The position numbers were made by a program, and so were the translations under genes. Below are positions 34,771-46,562 of a DNA stretch of 64,000 nucleotides, piece after piece. A model generated the notes under the pieces. The model was not told where the DNA came from. It saw only the letters and a program-made list of their open reading frames with translations, and ran no database searches. Source of the DNA: Hofstenia miamia. Taxonomy: Eukaryota > Xenacoelomorpha > Acoela. Where the stretch lies: positions 1,885,962 to 1,949,961 of the forward strand of contig SCFE01000047.1 in NCBI GenBank assembly GCA_004352715.1, written 5' to 3'. How positions within the stretch are numbered: position 1 is the first letter of the stretch; each line of letters opens with the position of its first letter.

Positions 34771-37700
34771 CTGATGCTGTGTATAAAAATTAGAATCATG
34801 GGTGACATTATGATACAAAAATTCAAATGTGTCTCGTTGTTCTGCATGGCTAAATTAAATACGAGCAAAAACTGGTATTTGGGGAGTGGAGTATTTGTAA
34901 GAGCAAAATTTAATTATTCTCAATGTTACGTTACTATATGTTCTACAAATATCTCTCTGATCAATTTTCATATCAGGGCAGCACAACAAAAGATATTAAC
35001 GAAAAGCAAAACGGTTACATTTGTTTCGACATGCTATAAGATGCAATGAACAGATAAACTTGATATTTAATATTTTACTTTTTGAATAGCATATTTGTCT
35101 AAAATATGTCTTACGTAATAAATTATATTATAAAAATTAAGAATAAACGGTTTAGAAAATTGGTCATCAAGAGTTTAAATCTTCATTAAACAAAAAATCT
35201 ATGCAACCGCCAAAGTTGTAAAAAGTTTTATATCCAAGATTTTTACAGCAATTTCTCCAAATTCGATAGCGTATTCATAAACGAATAAACGAGTGTCTCA
35301 GCAGTGATTTTAGCAAGAATTTGAGATTCCTGAGTACTTGCTCATCAAAAAATTGTTGGCTTTCCCTCAAATGTTTTGTCAAAAATGCTCTCAAATTCGG
35401 TTTCTTGCATGATTCTTAGAATACATGATTTTTTCAAAATTTTACAATGAAACATAGTTGCAATTTGCCTAATTGACTGTCACTCAACTATCTTTGTTGT
35501 CACTTTCTAAATGACATCTACCACCATTAAATCCTTTAATCAATAACTATGTCTTTTACAAATGATGTTTTACTAGTTAAACACACAAAATAAATAGATT
35601 CGCTTTATTTCGTGTCATTTGCTCCAAATTCTAGCTACAGGTAGGTTGTAATATTTTTTCTTTTTAACATGAAAATTCCTTGATTCACTTGATATTAAAA
35701 ATGGCATCCAGTGTTGATATTATCTTAAACCTATGTTTAGATTTTTATAATGTTATCTTAATTATTCTAAAAAAATATCATGATTTATTCATGAATTTCG
35801 TGATAAACTACAACTCTTCGTGAAAGTAGACTGATATATACGTTTAAAAACCAAATTTCAATGTTTTCCTGATGATATTTTGTTTATTACTAATATTATT
35901 AGCTTGTAGCTGTTAGTCTAATCTAATATTTTTTAAAATCTTGGCATATTCCATTTATTAAGGTTAAATTAATGTTTTTGTTTAACAGTTACAGCTGACT
36001 AGTTCACTATATAACTACAATTATTTTTACTAAAACTTCAGGACTTCTCTTCTTATCTTAAAAGTAAACAAAGAAAAAATTAATAATAAAACTTATGTGG
36101 AATAATTTCATTCATATCTTTAGATGTAATTATTGTTTTTTCAAATAAGACATCACCGATTTATGCATATTAACATGGAACTTAAAGTCGAATCTAAGTT
36201 TTAATATGTTATCAAATAAACTTTGTAAACTAACTTAAAGATAATAGTACTTAAAAATTATTTTCAAGTGTGCTTGAAATACCTTTCGTAAATTTAATCT
36301 CTAATTTTATTAATAATTGCGCTGAATTTCTAAAATTTCTAGTATTCTTGTATTAAGGTTATTTTGGTAAAATAAAAAAATGTTCTAGATGTAAATTTTA
36401 AGTTGGAAACCATTGAAACTGCTACAAAGTCAATTTGAGCATTATTTCCTGCGGAATCAACTTTAATATTTGTAATACTAATAATAAGAAGGCTAAATTA
36501 ATTCTAAGTCAGCCGAATATATTTATATAGCTTAGTTAAATATTGCTTTAAACAACTAAAAAATACTGCTCATTTTTCCTTACAAATAAAAGTTCAAAAT
36601 ATCACATACTTTATCTAAAATTTCAATTCGTCTCTTAACACTAAATTTTGTACAAAATATGACGGTTCATTTGACTATAGAGCACTATATATAATATTAT
36701 CTCCTTATCGAATTTAAACCACATGGTATCATATTATTTAATAAAATTCCCAAACATTTATATGCTTAGGTAAACATTCGAATGTTTTTCACCATATGAC
36801 AACTAATTATTGCGCTTTACAACAATAGACCTAATTTTTTATATAATTACTGATTTGTGAAAATAGTTATCAAAGCATAGTATTTGATCAATTTTGATAT
36901 CATATATCGGTTTTTGAGAAAAATATATTCTTTTGACGCTTCTCCTTATTCAGTACTGCAATAAGACAACATATATAAACTGCATTGTACAGGATTAAGA
37001 TTTATTTTAAAATTTTAACTTCTTGCTCGCTTCACAATCCTGTTAATATACTTTGAAAAATGCAACTTTTCATTAATTGTAACTCCTAACATTTTGATAT
37101 ATAGGGATTTTTAAAATGCTATTGACTTCTGAAACCAAAATTCCACAGTGATTCTGATTATTTTGCTTAAATTTAAATGATTTATCCAAAATGCAACATA
37201 AGTTTGTGTAGAAATGAAGACAAATTTATGGCAATGTTTAATTTTTAACCCTTACATGTTATTTTTATATAGATTATCCAACAAAAAATCGCAGCAATTT
37301 GCGACACACATTTGAATCTCTTATTTCTCAATGCTAAAAAACAATTTATCAAATTGTTTGTCATAATATTAATAACAGTATTTCAATGTGTCAAATTAAT
37401 AATTGTTATTAATCGTTTTTTGAAAATTTCCTATAGGTGCTAATCTTCAAATAGATTTTGCCAGTAAACATTTTATGCCAAGTTAACATCAAATGATGTC
37501 ATTTAAGATGAAATAAAGTTTGTTTACTTTGTAAATGTTTGCAAAAAAGTGATAATACGTGAAATAATGAGCGCTTCTACATCATTCTTTGACAAAATTT
37601 CTGCAAATACTAATGGTGTGTCTAGACTATCAATTTTTATCATTCGTCAATTTAACAGGTAATCAAAGCCGATAGCTTCAAGTCTCCATCAGCTGATAAA

Positions 37701-38272
37701 AGTTTATAATATGAACATTCTAGACAATATTTCGCATAACGATCTAATTTTTTCTATCTGATAACCTTTCAGCTGATGAATATTCAGACGACGTTTGGAC
37801 TACGATTTTTCGGAGGGTAATTGGACAGACCTAAATTATAAATTGATATTGGAAAACGTAAGACATGCAGATGATTAAAATATTTTAAATTTTATTATCA
37901 CTGCATTATAAGCTAATGCAAAACTGCTAATTAATTTTTTTGGTCTGCTGTCAGTAAAGAGCATTTGGAAAAAGGCTTTCTCACTTTTCACTGATGTAAG
38001 TAGATGTAAGTTGCAGTAAAATTTAGAAGTTGAACATGTGCAAAAACCTATATTTCTCCAAGAGATTCAAATAGGTAGTTATATCCAGGCACCAGTTCAT
38101 TAGCTCTGTTCTGTTCATATTTACATTACTAAGTTCAAAGGGGTGGTGTTAGTAAGGGCAAGGGCTTATGAAATCTGCACAGATTAAATTATCCAATCTA
38201 CTTACAATACAGTGCTATGAGTCAATATGAAGTATAAGGCAATGTCAGTTGCGTAAAAGCAAAATATGACGG
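34771..38272. other. AT-rich intergenic sequence, nothing recognised
   Basis: Very AT-rich, without long frames, structured repeats or recognisable elements apart from scattered homopolymers. Confidence 0.4.
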
Positions 38273-38655
38273 ACCAGGCCGGGCTTGGGCCGAATTACTT
38301 ATATTTTGAAATGGGTCGGGCAGACCTTGGTATCAAACTGTTTTGGCCTAAAAACGGTTCAATTGCAACTCTAATCTGAGGGCCCATGTTTCATGAAAAG
38401 TCAGTAGTCAGTTTGGCGCGGAATCGGGTGAGGTTATTGTACTTTTGAAAAGTGCCTAAAATTCGAAATTTTGGAATTTCTTTGAAAATTTGTAATTTAA
38501 ATTTTAAAACTATGCTTATTTGGAAAATTAATATTATTCTGTAGTAATAGAAATGTGTTCAATTTTTTTATTTAGAGTGAAAGAATATTAGTTACGGCTA
38601 AAATAGGGTTTAGCAATAAAAAAGTTAGGGCCCTAAAATCCGGCCCGCTTACATC
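38273..38655. mobile_element. Possible MITE with GGGCCG-type ends
   Basis: The left side reads AGGCCGGGCTTGGGCCGAAT. Near 38610-38650 the inverted counterpart AGGGCCC...CCGGCCCGCTTAC is seen. The ends are GC-rich in an AT-rich setting and partly inverted copies, but the match is imperfect and no target duplication was found. Confidence 0.3.
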
Positions 38656-39113
38656 CATGTGCTACTTGAACTTACTAGAAATATTCCAATTCTAAATGCT
38701 TGTTGTTTTCATATTTTATTTCCTTCTGCTGTCCATCAAAACATAGCTGCGCATTATTAATAAGATCCAAGGTATCTGTCATCTGTCAAACAAGTAAATT
38801 TGAATAATATTTCAACAGTGGGTTTTCTGATAATAATCTGTTGATAAAAATCGATACACGTGAACAGAAATTATTGCATTTATTATCAGATGAACTTATC
38901 TATACCCCAATCCAAGTAATAAATGCAGCCATAAGTAGGGAACTTGCAAATAACCATTTTCTGTTTGATCAACGAATATCAAAGTAGTTCAAATCGGATT
39001 AGTAATTAACGCTCTAAAAGTTTAAATAAATTTTATGAAATGATAACCGTTTCGCATATATACTCTCTTAGTATAATTTTATTTCAAATGGTGTTTTTAA
39101 TTTAGGTGTGAAA

Positions 39114-40381
39114 ATGACATATGAGCAAAGAGGCGAACGGCCTGAAAGTGGCGGCACTTTTTATGGGTTTGATCATTTGAAGTTTTACGTTGGAAATGCA
39201 GTTCAAGTGAGCAGCTACTACTGCACCCGCTTAGGATTTACCCCAATTGCTTACCGGGGACTAGAAACAGGCCACCGCACAAGTGCAAGTCATGTGGTCA
39301 GACAAGGTCGCATAACCTTTGTATTTGAATCTTCCATTCGACCAGTTGAATCAGAAATTTCTAATCATTGCACCGTTCACGGTGACGGTGTAAAGGACGT
39401 TGCTTTCGAAGTGGACGATGTGAAAGAAGTTTTCAATAGTGCTGTAAAACGTGGAGCAAAGGTATACTTAAGATTTAATCATTGTGTAATTTTGTAATGG
39501 ATACATGTAATTACTACAATTTTAAATAACATAAATACAATATAATTAAAATCTTGATGTAAAAGTTATATTTATTCGCTTTGAATTGTTTTACAAACAT
39601 GGTTTGCGTAAAGAGATTTGTGTAAAATTGTGATTAAGCGTTCATTTTATTTGATTTGTTAGTACATTATATATATGTATATATATATATATATATATTT
39701 AACCGGTTGTTTTCCAAATGGCTATTCACATAAAATTATTAAAAAGTACATAGATAAAGCAATTAGTTCAGCACCAGCTCACAATGAAGAACAGAAAGTA
39801 AGAGACGTACTGAAACCTATTTATTGGAAACTACCATGCATTAATTCAAATATTAAAAAACTTAAATCAAGTGTTTCGACCATTAACAAAACACTGAAAA
39901 AATCATTGATAAAACCAATATTGCATTCTTTAAAGACTCAAGATATTTTCCCGAACAAAGATACAATCCCAAAATGTCTAGTCTCTTCCATTGTATATAA
40001 ATATGATTGTGAAGAATGTAAATATTCTTACACCGGAGAAAGTAAGCGACATTTTATAACAAGAATTAATGAACACCTTTCGGGATACCTAAGATCAGAA
40101 GTTTATACACATTTACATCAACCAAGACCAGAAAATTTTAATATAATCATGAAAACCTCTAATACTAAAATCACAGAAGCAATATTTATTAACCATGCTG
40201 AAAAATCTAAATTATTAAACAGACAAAAAACTACTAGTTCTTTTCTGCATTTATTTTAGAGCATGCATTAAATATCTGTAATATTAATTGTAGTTGGTTG
40301 TAAATTTATAAATTCCCACAAAATTTGTATATCTGATGATGATTTAGTAAATCGAAACCGGTGAAATATGAAGCTCGGTTC

Positions 40382-40418
<37 letters not shown>

Positions 40419-41715
40419 TACCAAAATTAACGAAGGGTTTGAGCATTTGAGTAAAATTGTTAACAAAGTATACAATTTCGCATAAAAGCTATTGTAAGAA
40501 TGACATCAATTTTTGTAATCGATTACAGGCCAACATAAGGTTGCATTAAACATCAGACGCTTCGTTTAATATTAATTTGACAGCTCTTTCAGTATAATCA
40601 CCGACAACTACTAAATAGCAGAGTCGCTGGTGATATACTGCAGTCTATAGCAGATGATAATTTTTTGAAATTTCATATTGCAGAAAAAAGGAAAATAATT
40701 ATTATTTTTCGTCTCTAGTTTCGTAAAAAATGATACAGATAATTTTTAACATTGGATTTTCTCATTAACTTATTAATTTAACCAATTTCATCCGCAAGAA
40801 ATTGAAAATAATATGTATTTGGTTATCAAGTGAACCTAATGTCTTGCGCTTTATAAAAACCTATATTACACTTCTATAGATTATTCACCTCTCATATCTT
40901 AGATAGTTAAAGACATTTGGGAAGAAAGTGATGAAGATGGGAAAGTGCTAATGGCAACCATTAAAACGTATGGTGATGTTACACATACATTTATTCAAAA
41001 AGTTGATTACAAAGGATTATTTTTACCAGGATATAAAAAGCATTATCACTCGAATGACAATATTCTTTCTTTCTTGCCGAAGGTCGATCTTAAATCCATT
41101 GATCATGTAGTTGGAAATCAACCTGCTAAGGAAATGGATAATGTTGCTCAATGGTACATGAAGACTCTTCAGTTTCACAGATTTTGGAGCATCGATGATA
41201 AACAGCTGCATACAGAATATTCGGCCTTGAATTCCGTGGTTGTTTGTAATTACGAAAGAACTGTAAAACTTCCAATTAATGAACCTGCGAAGGGCTTACG
41301 TCGAAGTCAAATTGATGAATATATTGAATACAATGGTGGACCAGGCGTTCAGCATATTGCACTCTACACCAATGATATAATAAAGTCCGTCACAGCAGCA
41401 AAGGCTAGAGGAATGCTTTTCTTAAATACACCGGATACATATTATGACGTATTACGGGAAAATCTGAAAGCCTCGCCAGTAAATGTTGAAGAAGATTTAG
41501 CAGCTGTCCAAAAATTAAAAATACTAATTGATCATGATGACGAGGGATATCTCCTTCAGATATTTTCCAAACCCGTACAAGATCGACCCACGCTTTTTAT
41601 TGAATTTATCCAAAGACACAATCATCAAGGGTTTGGTGCGGGAAACTTTAAATCTTTGTTTAGATCAATTGAACTGGATCAGGAAGCCAGAGGAAATTTA
41701 ACAGAAATAAAGTAA
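39114..41715 (+). CDS. HPD: 4-hydroxyphenylpyruvate dioxygenase, two exons, complete
   Basis: Exon 1 is 39114-39461 and exon 2 is 40903-41715, joined in phase 0 (AG acceptor 40901-40902, donor GTATAC). Together they encode 386 residues, close to the 393 of human HPD. The enzyme converts 4-hydroxyphenylpyruvate to homogentisate in tyrosine breakdown, using Fe(II) and oxygen. Landmarks are AYRGLETG in the N-terminal domain, then iron ligands His184 ([10 protein letters not shown]), His267 (GVQHIAL) and Glu350 ([19 protein letters not shown]). These positions parallel human His183, His266 and Glu349. ATG 39114 (MTYEQRG) is preferred over the upstream in-frame GTG because family members begin with MT and a short polar stretch. 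A possible acceptor TTTTTAATTTAG just before (ends 39105) suggests a 5' untranslated exon upstream. A Penelope-like fragment sits in the intron. Confidence 0.96.
39668..40415 (+). mobile_element. Penelope-like element fragment (GIY-YIG endonuclease) inside the HPD intron
   Basis: An open frame of about 180 codons ends at 40259. It begins within the end of a reverse transcriptase ([18 protein letters not shown]) and contains a GIY-YIG endonuclease start: [20 protein letters not shown] then a [11 protein letters not shown] helix, with Cys pairs typical of Penelope-like elements. The ORF is cut at its 5' side by an (AT)n tract (39668-39700), and the copy ends in another (AT)n tract (40386-40415). 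Downstream of the stop, 40333-40357 reads CTGATGA, a GATTT/AAATC hairpin and GAAA, resembling the hammerhead-like 3' sequence of Penelope elements. It is a 5'-truncated copy, on the same strand as HPD. Confidence 0.75.
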
Positions 41716-41953
41716 TTATAGACCCCAGAAATATAGTTATGATTTATTGTTTTGTTTGAAATTTAGATAAAATATTCAAAATATTACAACAGAGTTTTTA
41801 CATATTCACATCTACGACTCTTAATTAACGTGTTTGAAACAAAAACTAATAGATTAATAACAATACGAATTACTAACAAAGTTAAATATTGAGAATATCT
41901 GCTCGTAATTAATTTTACATAATTCTGAAATATTTTCCAACCATAAATTAATT

Positions 41954-42148
41954 ATGAAAATTTACAAAAACTATTTGGAGAGTGATAAAGATCCTACGGT
42001 ATTTCTTCTTCCAAATTTAGATAATCTTCCCTTCATAATATTGTTTCTTTTTATCTTGCAAATATTTGGAGCAATTGTAATGTTAATTTTTCGTGCAATA
42101 CAGAATGAACGGAAGCGAAATTATTCAACTGTAGAAAGAAATCCTTAA
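41954..42148 (+). CDS. Small candidate membrane protein ORF (64 residues)
   Basis: ATG 41954 to a stop at 42146-42148 encodes a 64-residue protein: a polar N-terminus, one hydrophobic helix (PFIILFLFILQIFGAIVMLI) and a basic C-terminus (FRAIQNERKRNYSTVERN). It starts 238 bp after the HPD stop. The orderly layout (polar, helix, positive tail) is more protein-like than random AT-rich sequence. However, AT-rich DNA easily yields hydrophobic frames and I do not recognise a family. It could be a micro-protein, a last exon, or chance. Confidence 0.25.
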   Translation: MKIYKNYLESDKDPTVFLLPNLDNLPFIILFLFILQIFGAIVMLIFRAIQNERKRNYSTVERNP

Positions 42149-44163
42149 AGTTAAAGATGTTGTCTGTAATCTCTAGATATAATTGTATAAATACATCTGT
42201 TGTATGTCTTATTGAAATCCGCCCTGATTTTTTAAAATATATTTCGAAAAAATTATTAGATGAAGACCTATCGGTTATCGCAAAATCAATTTGAAAATAT
42301 TGTTAGAGTAATTAACTATTAATATATAAATTTGTAATTACCAGTGTTAGGAAAAAATCCAATTTAAATTTAAAAAATCAAAAATATCGAATTTTTTTAT
42401 TTAAATCGGATTTTTTATATAAATTTCAATTTTAGCCAGACAATCTTCCAAGATAGTAAATATTAAAAATCCTTTTGATAATACTATTTTTGAAATACAA
42501 TAATTTAATCAATTTTAAATTAAACTGAAGATAAAAACATGCAAAACCATAAATTCAGAGCTTGTCAATTCATTGCAATATCAGGGCAATTACTTCAAAA
42601 CAATTACAATACACTACTTTTATCTCTTTTTGTATATTTGATTTAAATCAATAATTGAACTAATAATTTGCTTTGATTTAAATCATGATTTAAATTTTTT
42701 AAAAATATACGCAAAATAGAACTTAGAAATGAATTTCACAGCATTGTTGAAAGCACACTTGAATTAACAAATTTGATTTTACATGCCGATTATAATTTTA
42801 TGTTTGTTGTCCAAGAGGGATTGCCTGACCTTTCGGGGGGTTCGCCCCTTCCCCCCCCCCAATTCTCATGGCTACGGGCCTGAATCTGGACCACGTTTGC
42901 GCCTAACTAAGCTCATTCCAGTAAAATACTTAATCATTAGGAATCCTTTGAACTGTAAGCTTGTTACGCCTAAAAATTTGTTACATTCGTCTGCAAGGAT
43001 TGTCTGGAAGATTATTAAGTTTGAAGATTATATATTTTTTATAATTTTGTCAAAATTAATTTATGTTTGAAGGTTAATCATGTTTAAAGCAACTTCTGAG
43101 AATATTTAAGATACATAGACATATGTTTTATTTGATAAATTTTATTAATTATGAGCAGAAATGATTTCAATTAGTTTGCCGTCAAGATGGCGGCTTGGGC
43201 GCTTAGAGGTAATTATTAAATAGATTTAAACAAATAGCTTCAAACCATAAAATTGAATTTACAGCAAAATTAATTTACATGAGAGCATATTTATTCGGCG
43301 GTGGATACCTTTAATAAAAAATATTTGACACTGTTAATTTTATTGAAATAGTGTTAAAGTAAATTTTTCAAATCGACGTCGAGTAGAGTCATTCACTCAT
43401 TGCGTAACGTAGCAGTGTAACAAATTAATTTTTCTTGGTCATACATGCTTTACAAGATTGAGTTTATAGTATTGAACAGAAGTGCTATATATATATATAT
43501 GCCAATGAAATTCAGCGAGCGAGAACGCCGTTTGACAAATATGTACCTACCTAAAGAGGGGTTAGGGTTATTATTAAATATATTTAATCCACAAAGACAT
43601 AATGGAATTTGGACAAGTTCTTAATATCAATGTTTCTGAAAACTATGTATTTATGCATAAAATATAGAGAGATAATGCTCCTATATCAAGTGTGCGAACC
43701 GTTATCATAAATTCGTTGTAAGACTTGGCAACTATGATGATGAACGACATACAGATAGTGTACCACATTCTCAACAAGAAGTATCCGAAAATAATTCTAT
43801 GTTTTCTGATCAAGGAAAAATAAATATTAAAAATATTGCTAGCTTCTCAAATTTATTTCATGTTATCATAATAATTATTAACAAATTTTTTTTTTACTTA
43901 GGATTAAAAAAAACCAAAATCAAAGAGGCCGTTTAATTTTAACAAGCCTATTAGTTAAAATGGTTATTATCTCAAAGCACAACTAGTAGTAATTTGTTAA
44001 TTACAGTTGAATTTTGCAAAAAACTGAACATTGTTTGCTTATCTTACTCGCTAGTAATTACTAAGCAAAATGAAAAAAAATTCGCCTACTATATCAAGCA
44101 TTTGCCTTGAAACTAATATGGTTGCCTAATAGGGTGGATCGAAAAAATACATCATTACTTAAA
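42149..44163. other. Intergenic sequence; nothing firm apart from the candidate site at 43181
   Basis: AT-rich. Around 42825-42890 there is a poly-C run and a GC-rich patch (CCCCCCCCCC then AATTCTCATGGCTACGGGCC) that resembles the end of a hAT-type repeat. No coding gene is supported. Confidence 0.35.
43181..43208 (+). promoter_or_regulatory. YY1-like initiator/start site; possible short first exon
   Basis: TCAAGATGGCGGC at 43182-43194 matches the YY1 motif that often overlaps the start codon of housekeeping genes in animals. From this ATG (43187) the frame reads MAAWALR and meets a possible donor GTAATT at 43209. That is the shape of a tiny first exon with 22 coding nt. No downstream exon was identified. 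Confidence 0.25.
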
Positions 44164-44330
44164 GAGAGAGAGAGAGAGAGAGAGAGGAATTTATTTGTCT
44201 TTGCGACCAAAAGGTCGAAAAATATACAACATAAAAATTAAAAAGCACCATAATGTATATCTTCTCCATTTCTTGATTACATCGAAACAAAACTATTGAA
44301 GAAATCGTTTTGTTTTATAAGCTGAATCAT
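44164..44330 (-). mobile_element. (GA)n tract and probable LINE 3' end
   Basis: A run of about 12 AG units (44164-44186) adjoins sequence that on the minus strand ends GACAAATAAATTCC followed by (TC)n. An AATAAA-like signal plus a short tandem tail suggests the 3' end of a truncated minus-strand LINE. No coding part is visible. Confidence 0.35.
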
Positions 44331-44803
44331 AGTCTTGAATTCCTAAAATGGATAATTATGTCTCTTTCGGTACGAACTAGATGGTGTAGAGGTCATATAA
44401 TGATTGTATCTTATAATGATTACATACATTTTCAAAATCATGATTAGAAACAAGCAAAAACAACAGAAATACATATTTTAGGTGTATTCTTGCTATTGCA
44501 CCTAATCAAAATATTAATGCACGGCCAAAAAAACATTTGAATTTTATAAATTTATATAATCTTTAAGTAGCTAAACCATGTTTTATTTAGATCTGCACAC
44601 AGTTTTTATTCAATAAAATTTCAAAAATTTTGTTTTGAATCAAGCATAATTTTTACAATGGGAGAGCGATATTCATGTAACTTTGCTTGCATTTGCACGG
44701 GTGTGGTGTGTTTAATAGAACATTCGACAATCTGGGATTGACACTTATACCAGGGAATCTGCATGGGGCATGATACAGTTTCCTAAGGCCAATTTCTGAC
44801 ATG

Positions 44804-45103
44804 CAGGCTTGTCAACGAGCCAAGCTTCTAACGAGCCGGACCGCGGTTGAGCAGAGTATTGGACCTAAAACGAGCCCAAAACGAGCCGTTTTTATTGTGC
44901 AGATTATGCAGATTTTTTTCATTTTTTCATTCAATATGATTTTCTTATAATCTTATTTTAGAAATGTTTATTCAATAATAGGAATTTCAGAGTGCGCAAT
45001 ACTTTTAAAAAAAATATTGAGCTGAAACTAGCCTCATTGAAAGATTTCATGTGGCGCGTCGAGCCGAGGCGAGCTCAGAAATTTCTTCTCGTGGACATGT
45101 CTG
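44804..45103. mobile_element. hAT-type MITE, copy B
   Basis: The left end reads CAGGCTTGTCAACGAGCC. The right end, reverse-complemented, reads CAGACATGTCCACGAG. The interior shares long stretches with the copy at 21279-21638 (for example GAGCAGAGTATTGGA, GATTATGCAGATTTTT, TTTTAGAAATGTTTA and ATTGAAAGA). Flanks contain ATTTCTGA (44792-44799) and ATTTCTAA (45104-45111), a possible 8-bp duplication with four extra bases at the left end. Non-coding, about 300 bp. Confidence 0.65.
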
Positions 45104-45539
45104 ATTTCTAACCAATAAAGCTCTTCCACCTTTTTTGATTCCAAAAAAACCACTTTCTGCCAATGGGAAGTTTCAAAGTTCAATCTTAATACCAAGAAAT
45201 CGAATTTGTTTTCTACAGAAATATGAGTTTTCCTAGCATGCAGAATGGTCTTCTTATAATGTATATAGCATGAAGATATTATTGAAATTTGTTCTTAGCA
45301 GTTGTTACCATCTTCTGCGTATATATAGAGGTTTATTGTTAACTAACCAGAATTATATATTTTAGATTTGCTACTTGCATCCCCAATGAGATTAAGGGAC
45401 AGTACATTTAAGGAAGTGTTTGGATATCCTTCAACTTTAAAAAATACCAGTTGCCAACTAAAAAAGACACTGGAAAGTGTTTCTTACATATTCAACTTAC
45501 ATCTAACCAAGAAGGATCACAGCAAAAACCAAAACCAAG

Positions 45540-46562
45540 TATGAAATTGCTAAAAAAGATTATATTCTAAAAATTTATGCATATGCTTATATTCAAACTA
45601 TTAGTTTTAAAAGGATTACAAAGATATTTACAAGATATACACAAGCTTTAAGAAAATTCTAAAGGAAAACCATACATGAATCGCTTAGAATCGAGGATTT
45701 TCATTCAAAAACTTGGGAAACCCCACCTATTTAATGTGACAAATTTGCAAGTTATCCCTACAGCTGGGTTTTTTGTGAAGATCAAAATGCCCTCGGTTGA
45801 TAATAATATTTTGCTGTAAGGATATTAAAACATCAGTAATGTGGAAACGAGAAGCAGACTGAAAACAAATGGAACAGACTAGATGTAATAGAACTCTTAC
45901 CATTTCCGAAAAGTCTCTATTAAATTGTGATTTCAATACAGACGATGATGAAGGCCCAATTGAAAACAATGATGAGAACTATGATTCAACGATTTCACAC
46001 AGGGAAACAAAAATTAAAGTTGACTTGACACCAGTTACAGAAAGGAAAATTTGGTTTTCTTTTTCAGATAGGGTCACACCCTCAATAGTTTTTGCTGTTT
46101 TATCCTCTACCGCTAGAGTGCTTGATCGTTCACGAATCAGACGTGCTGTCAAGAAAAGGATTTTAGAAACTAAAACCGAATCTGTGACACTAGATTTATG
46201 CCTAGACTTTGAAGGAAGACGCAAAAAATTGCTCATCCGCAGAATTCTACGAATTTGAAATCAAAGCTGATTGCTCAACCCATTTGATGGGCATTGCTTG
46301 AGGTTGTGACACGAAAAACTAAAGGAACACTAGACATTGCGGAGTCAATATTTGCCATTTTTACGTTTCAATAAAATCCTTTAAGACCTAGTTGATATCT
46401 CATGCGATGGAAGAAATGTGAATACTGATTGGAAAGAGGGTGTAATCAAGTACATTGAATGTTTTGTTGGAAAAAAATTGCAATAGTTTATTTGCCTGTT
46501 TCATGTCAATGAATTACCCTGAGACAGGACATGGATGGAAAATCTGTAGGTGGAAATCAACT
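45540..46562 (+). pseudogene. Decayed copy of a multicopy invertebrate protein family, 5' part, interrupted by a LINE
   Basis: The longest clean frame is 45869-46258 (129 codons: VFAVLSSTARVLDRSRIRRA and RRKKLLIRRILRI). Upstream and downstream, other frames continue the same protein: NSKGKPYMNRLESRIFIQKL near 45660, DLVDISCDGRNVNTDWKEGV near 46400, then ICLFHVNELP and DMDGKSVGGNQLK before 46560. The blocks CDGTNVNTG.KGGVIR, LQWF.CLLH.NELPLRHL and DG.T.GP...GPIG are typical, as I recall them, of a family with many uncharacterised members in arthropods and other invertebrates. At least four stops or shifts make it a pseudogene. The function of the family is not known to me, and the identification rests on memory of its motifs. 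Confidence 0.4.

Noticed and set aside
39675-40259. Treating the 194-codon frame as an extra HPD exon
   Set aside because: HPD is complete without it (exons join in phase 0 with full conservation across the junction), and the frame is a GIY-YIG/Penelope fragment.
42783-43070. 95-codon + strand frame with a Pro-rich start
   Set aside because: Its start overlies a poly-C, repeat-like patch and the rest has AT-rich, non-conserved composition; no support as a gene.
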